Below are positions 49,927 through 58,621 of a stretch of 64,000 nt of DNA, piece after piece (the stretch's first letter is position 1; each line of letters starts with the position of its first letter). Made by a program: the position numbers and the translations under genes. The notes under the pieces were generated by a model. The model was not told the DNA's origin, searched no databases, and worked only from the letters and a program-made list of their open reading frames with translations. The stretch lies in NCBI RefSeq assembly GCF_014126825.1, contig NZ_CP059900.1:1364001-1428000 (forward strand). The letters are read 5' to 3'. The stretch is from Tomitella gaofuii (GTDB lineage: Bacteria > Actinomycetota > Actinomycetes > Mycobacteriales > Mycobacteriaceae).

Positions 49927-50526
49927 ATGGATGAGCAGCAGCGGATCGAGGAGGCGAAGACGCGGGCCCGCGCCCGCGCGCGGGCGGCCGCCCGCAAATC
50001 GGCGGCCACGCCGCCGCCGAAGTTCCGGCCCCCGGACCCCGAACCGGCAGGCCCGGATCCGGGGCCCGCGCGGTACCGGTGGGTCTTCCACGCGCCGCAG
50101 GGCACCCCGCCCGGGGCGGGGGAGGAGATGGGCTTCCAGATGCCGGTCGAGCTCGCCGACCTGTACGCGCGGCACGCCGAGCGTGCCGGCCTGATCCACG
50201 TCGACGACGTCGCCGCGCTGGCAGACAAGGACGGGACGGTGGCGGTGGCGGGCCTGCCCCGCCAGGTGATCCGGCACGACCCGCCCGAGGCTGGCCCGGA
50301 GTGCTGGGTGAACCCCGGCAAGTGGGTGCCGATGAATGCGCCGCCGCCCAAGCGCGTCGAGCCCGAGCCGGTCGACGTCGAGGCACTGTCGGACGACCAG
50401 GTGAAGGCGCTGAAGGTGGAGCGCGAAGCGATCGACGAGGCGCTGCGGCGCCGCAGCGTGTGGGAGCAGAAGATGCGCGTCGCCGACGATCCGGCCGCGC
50501 ACCGCGGCCACGGCAAGGAGGTGTGA
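49927..50526 (+). CDS. Tail-region protein, 199 aa
   Basis: ATG 49927, behind GAGGAGG. An Arg/Ala-rich N-terminal helix (RARARARAAARKS), a beta centre (RYRWVFHAPQGTPPG...MGFQMPVELADLYARHAERAGL) and a charged C-terminal helix. Commonly found between the Gp37-like protein and endolysin in Gordonia-type phages. Function unknown. Absent from prophage 1. Confidence 0.5.
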   Translation: MDEQQRIEEAKTRARARARAAARKSAATPPPKFRPPDPEPAGPDPGPARYRWVFHAPQGTPPGAGEEMGFQMPVELADLYARHAERAGLIHVDDVAALADKDGTVAVAGLPRQVIRHDPPEAGPECWVNPGKWVPMNAPPPKRVEPEPVDVEALSDDQVKALKVEREAIDEALRRRSVWEQKMRVADDPAAHRGHGKEV

Positions 50527-50528
50527 CA

Positions 50529-51917
50529 GTGAGTTTCCGGACCGCCTACGGGCACACCCATTCGGAGAACGGGTGGAGGATGTGCAACAGGGACGAGTGC
50601 GACATCGTCCGCATCCCCGAGTTGTATCTCACCGACACAGCGCCGATCCGCACGGGTGCGCCATTGACGATCCTCGGCGCCTGGCTGTACTGGTATGACC
50701 GCAACGTCGAGGAGATCGTCACGCCGATATGGGGGTGGTCCCGCGAGAACGCGGTCGCCACGTCGAACCACCTGTCCGGCACGGCCGTGGACGTGAACGC
50801 GCCCCGCTACCCGTGGGGTGCGCGCAGGATGCCGGCCGACAAGATCGCCAAGGTCCGCCAAGGTCTTGCTCTGTTCGAGGGCACAGTGTTCTGGGGCGCC
50901 GACTGGCAGCGTGCAGACGAAATGCACTACCAGATGGCCCATAGCGAAGGCGACGCGCGCAACGAGGCGTTCGCGGCCAAGCTCCGCGACGGCTACCTCG
51001 GCATCTGGGCACCCGAGCGCGGCGGCCCGCAGGGCCTGACCGCCGAGGTGCTCTCGGAGGCGATGGGCGGGGCGATCGGTGTCTCCCGGTACGCGGAGCT
51101 GCTGCCCGCGTTCACCGCGGCGATGCGCGCCGCCGACGTCACCACGGTGGAGCGGGCGGCCATGTGGTGCGCCCAGCTCGGCCACGAGTCCGGCGGGCTG
51201 CGGTGGATGCAGGAGATCTGGGGGCCCACGGTCGCCCAGCGCGGCTACGAAGGCCGCGCCGACCTCGGGAACTCGCAGCCGGGTGACGGCTACCGGTTCC
51301 ACGGGCGCGGGCCGATCCAGGTGACCGGCCGGGCGAACTACACCGAGTGCTCCCGCTGGGCCTACGAGCAGGGCCTGGTGCCGACGTCGTCGTTCTTCGT
51401 GGACAACCCGCACGCGCTGGCAGACGACACGACCGGGTTCATCGGCGCGGTCTGGTACTGGGTCACCCGCGGGCTCAACGGATACGCGGACCGCCGGGAT
51501 CTCGAGGGCGCGACCCGCTGCATCAACGGCGGGACCAACGGCCTCGCCGACCGCCGACGCCGCTACAACCACTGCCTCGCCCTCGGCGAAGCGCTACTAC
51601 CGGAGGAGGACCACATGACAGCACAAGACGTCGCCGAGTTGAAGACATTCATCGGCGACTTCATCACCGGCTTCGTCGGCCCGATGGGCTCGGACACCAA
51701 GGACGTGCGCGCCCAGCTCACCGGATCGCGCGATCTCGTCTACACGACAGATGAGCACGGGAACCGGGTCGTCGACGTCGCCGCGTCGTGGCCGGGCTGG
51801 CGGCAGCTCGGCGGCCGCACCCTCGTCGATGCCATCGCGGTGATCGGCGTGGAGCTCGGCATCGACGGCTTCGAGCTGCCGCCCGGCGAGAACCCCGACG
51901 ACTCCGCCGACGAGTAG
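50529..51917 (+). CDS. lysA: Endolysin: M15 peptidase + GH19-type glycosidase + C-terminal module
   Basis: 462 aa from GTG 50529; the frame is open far upstream, but GTG 50529 aligns with prophage 1. Residues 1-155 are M15 (SNHLSGTAVDVNAPRYPWG; DEMHYQMA). Residues about 170-350 are GH19/chitinase-like (WCAQLGHESGGLRWMQEIWGP, RFHGRGPIQVTGRANY, CINGG). The end (FITGFVGPMGSDTKDVRAQLTGS) is the module shared with prophage 1. It should cut both peptide and glycan bonds. Confidence 0.88.
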   Translation: MSFRTAYGHTHSENGWRMCNRDECDIVRIPELYLTDTAPIRTGAPLTILGAWLYWYDRNVEEIVTPIWGWSRENAVATSNHLSGTAVDVNAPRYPWGARRMPADKIAKVRQGLALFEGTVFWGADWQRADEMHYQMAHSEGDARNEAFAAKLRDGYLGIWAPERGGPQGLTAEVLSEAMGGAIGVSRYAELLPAFTAAMRAADVTTVERAAMWCAQLGHESGGLRWMQEIWGPTVAQRGYEGRADLGNSQPGDGYRFHGRGPIQVTGRANYTECSRWAYEQGLVPTSSFFVDNPHALADDTTGFIGAVWYWVTRGLNGYADRRDLEGATRCINGGTNGLADRRRRYNHCLALGEALLPEEDHMTAQDVAELKTFIGDFITGFVGPMGSDTKDVRAQLTGSRDLVYTTDEHGNRVVDVAASWPGWRQLGGRTLVDAIAVIGVELGIDGFELPPGENPDDSADE

Positions 51918-51952
51918 CCGAGCCGGCCACAACTTCATACGCACCCGAACCC

Positions 51953-51980
51953 GACCCCCGCTGTAGTGCCCGCGGGGGTC
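51953..51980 (+). terminator. Hairpin between endolysin and holin
   Basis: GACCCCCGC (51953-51961) pairs perfectly with 51972-51980, followed by TTCGC. Short spacing to the holin ribosome site (AGGAGG, 51993-51998) suggests it may tune holin relative to endolysin expression. Confidence 0.55.
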
Positions 51981-52004
51981 TTCGCATACCCGCAGGAGGA
52001 CGCA

Positions 52005-52244
52005 ATGTGGACCATCAACTTCTGGAAAGACACCGGCGAGCGCGCGGTGAAGACCGCCGTGCAGGCGCTGCTCGCCCTGCTCGCCGTGGGAACGACGGTC
52101 CTCGACCTCGACTGGGGTAACGCGGCCGCCGTCGTCGGCACGGCGGCACTCGTCTCCGTGCTGACCTCGCTCGTCTCGTCGGGCATCGGTGACCACGATT
52201 CGCCGTCGCTGCTGCCCGCGCGCGGCCGCCAGCGCGGGGAGTGA
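52005..52244 (+). CDS. Holin (r1t-like)
   Basis: 79 aa from ATG 52005, behind AGGAGGA. Two membrane helices (TAVQALLALLAVGTTVLDL and AAVVGTAALVSVLTSLVSS) around DLDWGNA, then a polar basic tail. Same plan as prophage 1 holin. It triggers lysis timing. Confidence 0.78.
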   Translation: MWTINFWKDTGERAVKTAVQALLALLAVGTTVLDLDWGNAAAVVGTAALVSVLTSLVSSGIGDHDSPSLLPARGRQRGE

Positions 52245-52681
52245 CGGTGGGGTCGGTTCCCGCGTCCGTCGACCCTGTGCTGTGGGCGATCATCGCCGTC
52301 GCAGGCGTGGTGGTCACGCCGATCACGATTGCCCTGATCCGCCTGTACCGCGATACGCGGGAGGTCAAGGACCAGGTGTCCAACGCGCATTCGACAAATC
52401 TGCGTGAGGAGCAGGACGCGAGGCACGGGGAGATCCTCGACCGTATGTCGTCGCAGGATCGGGTCCTCGGCGAGCTCGAGCGGCGCACGGCGCGGATCGG
52501 CGGCGAGGTGCGCGAGGACCGGGAGACATTCGCCCGGCTGCGCTCCGAGGACCGCTCGGAGTTTCAGCGGGTCCGTGACGCGGACCGGTCCGAGTTCCTG
52601 CGGCTGCGCGCGGAGACGCATGCCGCGATCCGCCGGGCGGACGCGTCGATCGCGAAGCACCATCCGGAGGACACGCTGTGA
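52241..52681 (+). CDS. Membrane-anchored coiled-coil lysis-cassette protein
   Basis: 146 aa from GTG 52241 (GTGA overlap). One membrane helix (VLWAIIAVAGVVVTPITIALI), then charged coiled coil containing two imperfect repeats of DRSEFxRxRxDR (about 105-125). DUF2746-like by position and plan, as in prophage 1 gene 13439. Confidence 0.65.
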   Translation: MTVGSVPASVDPVLWAIIAVAGVVVTPITIALIRLYRDTREVKDQVSNAHSTNLREEQDARHGEILDRMSSQDRVLGELERRTARIGGEVREDRETFARLRSEDRSEFQRVRDADRSEFLRLRAETHAAIRRADASIAKHHPEDTL

Positions 52682-53787
52682 CTACGCCCAGTGGGGAGCA
52701 GCCGGAAGACTTCCGCGGCTACGACCAGATCTCGGGGCTGCAGGACGAGCAGGCGCCAGGCGCGTCGCTGCTCGACCCGGCCGAGCAGGCGCGGCAGAAC
52801 TTCTTTGGGAACATCCTCGGCGGGTTCCTCTCGGTCGCCGCCGCGATTGGGAACATGGTCGGCGACTTCATCGCCGGAGTCGGTGACCTGTTCGAGGGCG
52901 TCCTCGATCTGATCGTGGGCACCGTCGACAACACGTACATCGCCCAGCTGCCGGTCGTGTCGAATCACACCTCGGAGCTGATCGAGGTGCGGGCAACGAT
53001 CGAGCGGCTGATCCTGCAGGGCGACGCCACCGTGTACACCGGGTCCGGCACTCACCACATCTCCGATGGTGTGTCATCGGTGTACCTGATCGCCATCGGT
53101 GGTGGGGGCGGCGGCGCGGGCGGCAAGTGGAACCTGAACTACAACCTCATCTACCCCGGCGCCGGTGGTGGCGGGGGCGGCGAGATCCACGTGAGCATCC
53201 CAGTCGCTCTGGTGCCGGACCGGATCCTGAACATTGAGCTCTACACCGGCGGATACGGCGGATCCTACGACGGTAATCCGGGGGCCGGCGGCGGTGACGC
53301 TCGCGTGTCGACGACGTCGGGCGACGTCCTCGTCGCGGGCGGCGGCGACGGCGGGTTCGGCGGCGATCAGGCGCGGTACGCGCGGCCGAACTCGGGTGGG
53401 TCCGGAATGATTCGCGGCGGGCACGGCGGCCACGGAGCCTATCCGGGCGACCAGCTCGACGGCCAGGACGGCGGCGACTCGGTGATGCAGCAGGAGCTGC
53501 ACGGCGGGGGCGGTGGCGGAGGCGGCGGAGGCTCCGGCAGCACTGTCGCCGGCTCCGGCGGCCAGGGCGGCATCGCCCGCGGCGGCCAGCGCGGGCAGTC
53601 GGGTGCGGATCCGGCGGGCATCACAGCGACCGGCGGTGGCGGCGGGTCAGGCAGCACCGACGTGTACGACCGCCCGGATGGCGGCTACCCGGGGGGCGGC
53701 GGTGGTGGTGGATACGCGGATGGCTCACGCGCTCGCTACGGAGGTACTGGCGCAGGTCCATGCGTGTTCGTGGTCGAGCAGATATGA
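52678..53787 (+). CDS. Glycine-rich tail fibre protein
   Basis: 369 aa from GTG 52678 (GTGA). The N-terminal 110 residues hold a hydrophobic region (FFGNILGGFLSVAAAIGNMVGDF) that probably trimerises on the tail. The rest is a glycine-rich adhesin (GGGGGGAGGKW, GGGGGGGGGGSGS) ending FVVEQI. Likely receptor-binding tip, homologous in type to 16594 in prophage 1. ATGA coupling to the next gene. Confidence 0.7.
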   Translation: MTTPSGEQPEDFRGYDQISGLQDEQAPGASLLDPAEQARQNFFGNILGGFLSVAAAIGNMVGDFIAGVGDLFEGVLDLIVGTVDNTYIAQLPVVSNHTSELIEVRATIERLILQGDATVYTGSGTHHISDGVSSVYLIAIGGGGGGAGGKWNLNYNLIYPGAGGGGGGEIHVSIPVALVPDRILNIELYTGGYGGSYDGNPGAGGGDARVSTTSGDVLVAGGGDGGFGGDQARYARPNSGGSGMIRGGHGGHGAYPGDQLDGQDGGDSVMQQELHGGGGGGGGGGSGSTVAGSGGQGGIARGGQRGQSGADPAGITATGGGGGSGSTDVYDRPDGGYPGGGGGGGYADGSRARYGGTGAGPCVFVVEQI

Positions 53788-54485
53788 CGGCGCCGACTCT
53801 CGCCTATCACTCGGTGGTGGACGTGTTCACCGCGGACGGCACTTGGTACAAGCCGGTGGGTTTGGCGTACGCGATCGTCGTGCTCACCGGCGGTGGTGGC
53901 GGCGGCGGCTGGGCGACCAGCGGCATCGCGGGCATCGAGGTCGGAGGCGGCGGGGGCGGCGCCCTCAGATCGAAGCCGATCCCCGCCTCACTGCTCCCCG
54001 ACGCCGTGCAGATCGTGGTCGGCGCAGGCGGGGTCTACCGGCAGTCTGACGGCGGCGATTCCTGGTTCGGCGCCGACTACCGGGCGCCGGGCGGGCAGTG
54101 CGGGGAGGACCACCCGCTGGGCGGCATGGGCGGCGTGTCTCCGCTGCGCGGCGGGCAGGGCGGCGCGGGCAGCGGCGCGTGGGGCGAGGCCGTCACGGCC
54201 CTGCCTGCGCAGCTGCTGTGCGGCGGCGGAGGAGGTGCTGGCGTGGGCGATGCGTGGGGCGGCCAGTCGGGCATGAACCTGCGGTCCGACGGGACGACCA
54301 CGACGAACGCGCCGCTGCTGTGGCCGGGGGTGCACCAGGCCGGGCATGGCGGCGCGCCGCGCAGCGGGGGGGCCGGCCAGCAGTTTCCGCAGTGGCCGGC
54401 CGGGGGAGGGGGCGCCCGTCAGGACGGGGCGGCCGGGTCGGTCGCGATCATCCAGGTCGTTTCAAACATCACTGACATCACATAG
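53784..54485 (+). CDS. Glycine-rich tail-tip protein
   Basis: 233 aa from ATG 53784. VDVFTADGTWYKPVGLAYAIVVLTGGGGGGG is the start of a polyglycine sandwich domain as in the preceding gene (VYLIAIGGGGGG), so the pair probably arose by duplication. It ends GSVAIIQVVSNITDIT. Likely a second receptor-binding subunit. Confidence 0.68.
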   Translation: MTAPTLAYHSVVDVFTADGTWYKPVGLAYAIVVLTGGGGGGGWATSGIAGIEVGGGGGGALRSKPIPASLLPDAVQIVVGAGGVYRQSDGGDSWFGADYRAPGGQCGEDHPLGGMGGVSPLRGGQGGAGSGAWGEAVTALPAQLLCGGGGGAGVGDAWGGQSGMNLRSDGTTTTNAPLLWPGVHQAGHGGAPRSGGAGQQFPQWPAGGGGARQDGAAGSVAIIQVVSNITDIT

Positions 54486-54491
54486 GAGGCC

Positions 54492-54836
54492 ATGGTGGTA
54501 CCGACCGCGCATCTGATCGACGATGACGTGCCCGGATTCGCCGGGGAAGCGAAGAAGTACCGGCTCTCCGAGCCGATCCGCCACGTCGAGGGCGGCCGCG
54601 AGCAGGCCGAGCACGAGGTGATCGTGTTCATCTCGACCAAGTTCAACAACCCGGAGACCGTGGTGACCACGGCCCGGAGGGGTGCGTCGATCCGCCGGCT
54701 GCCCGGCTCGATCCAGGGGTTCACGAACCACGAGTACAGCCTCTTCGTGGCGGGCTACGCGCTGGGCGCACCGGACCTCGCCGCACCTGCGGAGGCCGGC
54801 GGCGCGCCGGGCACGGCCGACGGCGAGGCGGGCTGA
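54492..54836 (+). CDS. Tail-associated protein, 114 aa
   Basis: ATG 54492, just after AGGAGG. KKYRLSEPIRHVEGGREQAEHEVIVFISTKFNNPET is beta-rich; the end is Ala/Gly-rich. Found next to LtfC-like genes in Gordonia-type phages. Precise role unknown. The stop overlaps ATG 54836. Confidence 0.5.
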   Translation: MVVPTAHLIDDDVPGFAGEAKKYRLSEPIRHVEGGREQAEHEVIVFISTKFNNPETVVTTARRGASIRRLPGSIQGFTNHEYSLFVAGYALGAPDLAAPAEAGGAPGTADGEAG

Positions 54837-55165
54837 TGATCAACATCGGCATCGGGCCGGACAGCGGCATCGTCCACCTGTCCAAGGGGGCCGGGCTTTC
54901 CTGGGTCTTCCGCTGGGAGCAGGAGCAGCCCACCGACCCCACTGAGTTCCCGGCCGGGGCCACGCTCGAGCTGATCATCGGCGCGGCCACGTTCCCGTTC
55001 CTCATCGACGGCGACACCGCGACGATCAGCATCGAGCCCACCGTGACCGACGCGATCGAGAACAACACCGGCGGGATTCTGCGGTTCACCGAGTCCGGCG
55101 AGCTGCCTGAGAATCTGGGCATCCTCAAGGTCAAGCGGCACGACCCGCAAACCCGGAGGTTCTGA
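54836..55165 (+). CDS. LtfC-like tail protein
   Basis: 109 aa. GLSWVFRWEQEQPTDPTEFPAGATLELIIG and the C-terminal LRFTESGELPENLGILKVKRHDPQTRRF match the small LtfC/p132-like domain found before long fibre genes in actinophages. It may connect the fibre to the baseplate. ATG overlaps the preceding TGA; the next ATG overlaps its own stop. Confidence 0.65.
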   Translation: MINIGIGPDSGIVHLSKGAGLSWVFRWEQEQPTDPTEFPAGATLELIIGAATFPFLIDGDTATISIEPTVTDAIENNTGGILRFTESGELPENLGILKVKRHDPQTRRF

Positions 55166-56952
55166 TGGCGCGCCTGGTCGGTTACACGGATTCGGCGGCG
55201 GGCCTGTCCGGGCTGGGGTCGTCCATCACGATCAGCGGCGGCACGACCGTGCCGGTGGTCGGATCCTGGCATCGGCCCGGCGGAACGCTGGTGCCGGTCG
55301 CGGGTCGCGATGGCACGTCCATCGAGGTGCGCGGCACGGTGGACACGTGGGCGGACCTGCCTGCGGGCCTCGGCGCCGCGGACGAGGGCGCGTTGTACAT
55401 CGTCCGCGCGGACGGCCTGGGCTACGTGTGGGGTGGAGACGCGTGGCCACCGGACGGGGAGGGCATCCAGATCCGCGGGCCGAAGGGCGACACGGGCCGG
55501 GGCATCACGACGGTGCAGACCGCGCCCGGCGGGTTCCTGGTCGCCTATTCGGATGCGACGTCGCAGACGGTGCCGGTGCCCGCGGTGCAGGCGGCCGAGG
55601 ATGATGCGGCCGCGGCGGCGGCGAGCGCGGCCGCGGCGCATGATGCGGAAGTGGCGGCCGCGGGGTCGGCGGCCGCGGCGGATGCGGATGCGGCGCAGAC
55701 CGGACTCGACCGGCAGGCCACCGGCGCCGACGCCACGGCGACCGCGGCCGACCGGACGCAGACTGGCCTCGACGCGCAGGCCACCGGCGCCGATGCTGCG
55801 GCGACCGCGGCCGACCGTGTCCAGACCGGCCTGGACGCGCAGGCCACCGCGGCCGACCGGACACAGACTGGGCTGGACGCCACGGCAACGGCTGCGGATC
55901 GGGCCGCGACAGGCCAGGACGCGGCGGCAGCGGACGGGTCGGCGACGTCGGCCGCCCAGTCGGCGGCGGATGCGGATGCGGACGCCACGGCCACCGCGGC
56001 AGACCGTGTCCAGACCGGCCAGGACGCGCAGGCCACGGCCGCAGATCGAGTCGCCGCGGGCCAGGCGGCAGCGGACGCGGCGGCGTCGGCACAGGCGGCG
56101 GCGGACGATGCGGCCCAGACCGCACTGGACCGGCAGGCCACCGGCGCCGATGCCACGGCGACGGCGGCGGACCGGGTCGCCACGGGCGGCGACGCCACCG
56201 CGACGGCAGCGGACCGGGTGCAGACGGGCCTCGACCGGGACGCGGCAGCAGCCTCGGCATTGTCGGCGTCGGATGATGCGGACCGGGCCGAGCAGGCGGC
56301 GGCGAACGCCGAGACGGGCGCGCCCGCCGGCGGGTGGACCCTCACGGACCTGGCGTCGCCGGTGCAGTCATCCCTCGCCGCGGCGGACACCGCCTCCCAG
56401 CCGGGGCACACGCACCTCATTTCAGATGTGACCGGGCTGCAGGGCGAGCTGGACGGCAAGAGCCCGGTCGGCCATACCCACACCACGGCGGACGTGACCG
56501 GGCTGCAGGCGGCTATTGACGACGCCGTGGCCGCCCTGGTGAACGGGGCACCGGGCGCGCTGGACACGCTGAACGAGCTCGCCGCCGCGCTCGACAACGA
56601 CCCGAACTTCGCGGCCACGGTGAACGCGGAGATCGGTACGAAGGCCGACAAGACGTACGTCGACGCCGGCCTGGCGGGGAAAGCGGACACCGTGCACACG
56701 CACACGGCGTCGCAGATCAGTGACGCCTCGGCGACCGGGCGGGGTGTGTTGACGGGCACGGCGGCGCAGGCGCGGTCGTCGATCGGTGTGCCCGCGCTAG
56801 CGGATATGCAGGCGCTGGTGGAGCAGTACCGGCCAGCGGGGATCACCCATTCGGGGACGGGCCCGCCGCCGACCACGATCCCGGGCGCGAAGGTCGGCGA
56901 CTGGTGGCTCGACGAGGCGACGATGGACTACTACAAGATCACGGGGATCTGA
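55165..56952 (+). CDS. Long tail fibre with 14-residue repeat stalk
   Basis: 595 aa. A collagen-like GPKGDTG occurs near residue 115. Residues about 150-385 are tandem units around TAADRVQTGLDAQA, giving a coiled-coil stalk. Then come two GHTHxxxDVTGLQ units (about 415-450), a further alpha-helical part (LDTLNELAAALDNDPNFA, common to many phage fibres) and a C-terminal WWLDEATMDYYKITGI. Length variation is likely. Confidence 0.78.
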   Translation: MARLVGYTDSAAGLSGLGSSITISGGTTVPVVGSWHRPGGTLVPVAGRDGTSIEVRGTVDTWADLPAGLGAADEGALYIVRADGLGYVWGGDAWPPDGEGIQIRGPKGDTGRGITTVQTAPGGFLVAYSDATSQTVPVPAVQAAEDDAAAAAASAAAAHDAEVAAAGSAAAADADAAQTGLDRQATGADATATAADRTQTGLDAQATGADAAATAADRVQTGLDAQATAADRTQTGLDATATAADRAATGQDAAAADGSATSAAQSAADADADATATAADRVQTGQDAQATAADRVAAGQAAADAAASAQAAADDAAQTALDRQATGADATATAADRVATGGDATATAADRVQTGLDRDAAAASALSASDDADRAEQAAANAETGAPAGGWTLTDLASPVQSSLAAADTASQPGHTHLISDVTGLQGELDGKSPVGHTHTTADVTGLQAAIDDAVAALVNGAPGALDTLNELAAALDNDPNFAATVNAEIGTKADKTYVDAGLAGKADTVHTHTASQISDASATGRGVLTGTAAQARSSIGVPALADMQALVEQYRPAGITHSGTGPPPTTIPGAKVGDWWLDEATMDYYKITGI

Positions 56953-56953
56953 C

Positions 56954-57322
56954 ATGGCGATCACAGCGGAGAAGGTGGGCGCGTTGGGAGGGGCGACCAT
57001 GTGGGCTGGCGAGGTCACCGGCTTCACGGTCCCGCAGTGGACGGCGTCGCCGATCCCGGTGCCGGCAACGACAGCGGGCGGCGAGCTGCCGCCAGGCCAG
57101 TACCGGGTGCACATGTTCACCCTCGCTACGTCGCCGATCATCGTGACGTACTTTCTGGGCCAGCAGTGCCCGTCGAAGTATTCGCAGGTCGGCATCCTGT
57201 CCACTGATGTGACGCTGACCGCGGCGACGGTGCCGCAGATGATGGCCACGAACAACGGCCAAGGAGACCGACCGTTGGAATGGGCCCTGTGCATCGCGTA
57301 TCCGCTGGGAGGTACGGCATGA
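56954..57322 (+). CDS. Tail-tip accessory protein, 122 aa
   Basis: ATG 56954 lies 1 nt after the fibre stop. MAITAEKVGALGG matches the start of the next two genes (MAITARLVGKLGGG; MITARLVGRLGGG), so the three form a small family. Beta-rich body (PGQYRVHMFTLATSPIIVTYFLGQ). Probably a fibre-tip or adhesion protein. Confidence 0.55.
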   Translation: MAITAEKVGALGGATMWAGEVTGFTVPQWTASPIPVPATTAGGELPPGQYRVHMFTLATSPIIVTYFLGQQCPSKYSQVGILSTDVTLTAATVPQMMATNNGQGDRPLEWALCIAYPLGGTA

Positions 57323-57338
57323 TTGCCGCGCGCAACGA

Positions 57339-57358
57339 CTCTCTCTCTCTCTCTCTCT
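57339..57358 (+). repeat. (CT)10 microsatellite between tail genes
   Basis: Ten uninterrupted CT units, very unusual in this GC-rich sequence. A frame from ATG 57319 (ATGA overlap with 57322) crosses the tract and ends at 57447. Loss of one unit would instead end that frame at TGA 57384-57386, immediately before ATG 57387. Repeat number could therefore alter translational coupling of the next tail gene. Confidence 0.85.
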
Positions 57359-57386
57359 CGGCCGGTCGCCGCGGGTGGTGGGCTGA

Positions 57387-57734
57387 ATGGCCATCACAGC
57401 GCGGCTCGTCGGCAAGCTTGGCGGAGGCATGGAGCAGACGCCCGTGACGGACAGCTCTTACGGCTCCTCGTGGAAGACGATCTGCGAGGTCACAGTCCCC
57501 GATGGGGAGACGTGGGTGGTCGTCGGCGACGGCGTGCTGGATTCGGGGCGTTCGACGCGCACAGCGTACTTCCGGGTCGGGGGGTCGCTCAGCCAGGAGG
57601 CGTCCGGGTCGGCATCGGTGACTGCAGCGTCCGTGGTGACGGGCCCGGAGGCTGTGCGTGTGCAGATCTCGGGTGGCTCGTCGGTGACGACGGCATCGTT
57701 CGACGGCACGGTGTATGCGGCGAAGGTGAGCTGA
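57387..57734 (+). CDS. Tail-tip accessory protein, 115 aa (paralogue)
   Basis: ATG 57387. The opening MAITARLVGKLGGGMEQTPV is nearly identical to the next gene (MITARLVGRLGGGMEQTPL), also at DNA level, showing recent tandem duplication with diverged C-termini. Beta sandwich pattern (WKTICEVTVPDGETWVVVGDG). Its start lies 28 nt after the CT tract. Confidence 0.6.
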   Translation: MAITARLVGKLGGGMEQTPVTDSSYGSSWKTICEVTVPDGETWVVVGDGVLDSGRSTRTAYFRVGGSLSQEASGSASVTAASVVTGPEAVRVQISGGSSVTTASFDGTVYAAKVS

Positions 57735-57753
57735 CTGGTGCGGCGGTGGTCGC

Positions 57754-58089
57754 ATGATCACCGCGCGGCTGGTGGGAAGGCTGGGCGGAGGCATGGAGCA
57801 GACGCCCCTGGTGGGCGGCCCCTATGCGGGGACCGTCACGCTCCACACGGTGACTGTGCCCGCCGGTGAGACCTGGGTGTGTGCGATCACGGGCGCCGCG
57901 TCGGGCGACCCGTCGTATCGCTCGTACCGGATCACGTTCGGCGGAAAGGACTTGTCTACCTCGTCGGGCGTGCACACCTACCGGTACGCTGTCGTCCTCG
58001 CAGGGGGGACGACTACCACCCTGGAGAAATCCGGGAGCGCGGACGTGACGGTCGATCTGGTGGTGCACACGGCCACGCTCGACGTGTGA
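57754..58089 (+). CDS. Tail-tip accessory protein, 111 aa (paralogue)
   Basis: ATG 57754. The N-terminal 20 residues copy the preceding gene. The rest (VTLHTVTVPAGETWVCAITGAASG...TTTTLEKSGSADVTVDLVVHTATLDV) keeps the same fold but differs in surface loops, as expected for receptor-binding variants. Last rightward structural gene. Confidence 0.6.
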   Translation: MITARLVGRLGGGMEQTPLVGGPYAGTVTLHTVTVPAGETWVCAITGAASGDPSYRSYRITFGGKDLSTSSGVHTYRYAVVLAGGTTTTLEKSGSADVTVDLVVHTATLDV

Positions 58090-58164
58090 CAGGCCCGGTT
58101 CCTGTTCCCGCCCAACGGAAGGCGTGCCAAACAAGGGCGCGTGCCCCGTTTTAGGGTGTGGGTG

Positions 58165-58617
58165 CGCCGCTCCACCCCTCCCAGGAGAGCGGCGTATCCC
58201 TGGCCCCCGATGCCGGGACCGGCCCCGCCTGAGGCGTTCCAACCACCGGGCGGGGCCGGAGCATGCCGGGGCGCCGCGCTCCTGCTGGTTGGCGGACCGG
58301 CCGGGCGCGGCGCCCCGATTTACCACTGGGCTCGGCCGTAGTGGTCGGCCTACGATCAGGGGTAGCTGGACATTGCGTGATCGGCAGTGCCGGCCGACCG
58401 GCCCCGCGCCCGGGATCCCAGAGCCCCGCGCTCGGGGCCGCGTCGTGCGCGCGCAGCGGCGGCGGGTGTTGCATCGGGCGCAAGAGGAAGGCGCGGGTTG
58501 CCGTATTCCTGCCGCTGATGGAACACGGTCGGGGTAGAGTCCGCGCTGGTCGCAGCTCAGAGGGGCGGCGGCCACCCCGGCCCCCGCGCGTGGACGACGC
58601 ACGGGGGCCGGCCGCCG
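58165..58617. other. Gene-free stretch with four strong hairpins
   Basis: Region 58090-58621 has no convincing gene. It contains inverted repeats 58165-58172/58187-58194 (8 bp), 58219-58229/58249-58259 (11 bp), 58267-58278/58306-58317 (12 bp, then ATTTACC) and a two-step stem 58566-58573 + 58579-58586 with 58602-58609 + 58610-58617. They form a terminator array between late genes and the leftward gene at 58622, or a structured RNA. Confidence 0.55.
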
Positions 58618-58621
58618 TGCC

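Noticed and set aside
50079-50528. N-terminal extension of the endolysin frame
   Set aside because: This stretch overlaps the well-supported gene at 49927-50526 in another phase and has shadow composition. GTG 50529 aligns with the prophage 1 lysin.
55690-56260. CRISPR-like array
   Set aside because: The repeats are in frame, about 42 bp, degenerate and without spacers; they encode the fibre stalk. No CRISPR or cas gene is seen anywhere in the window.
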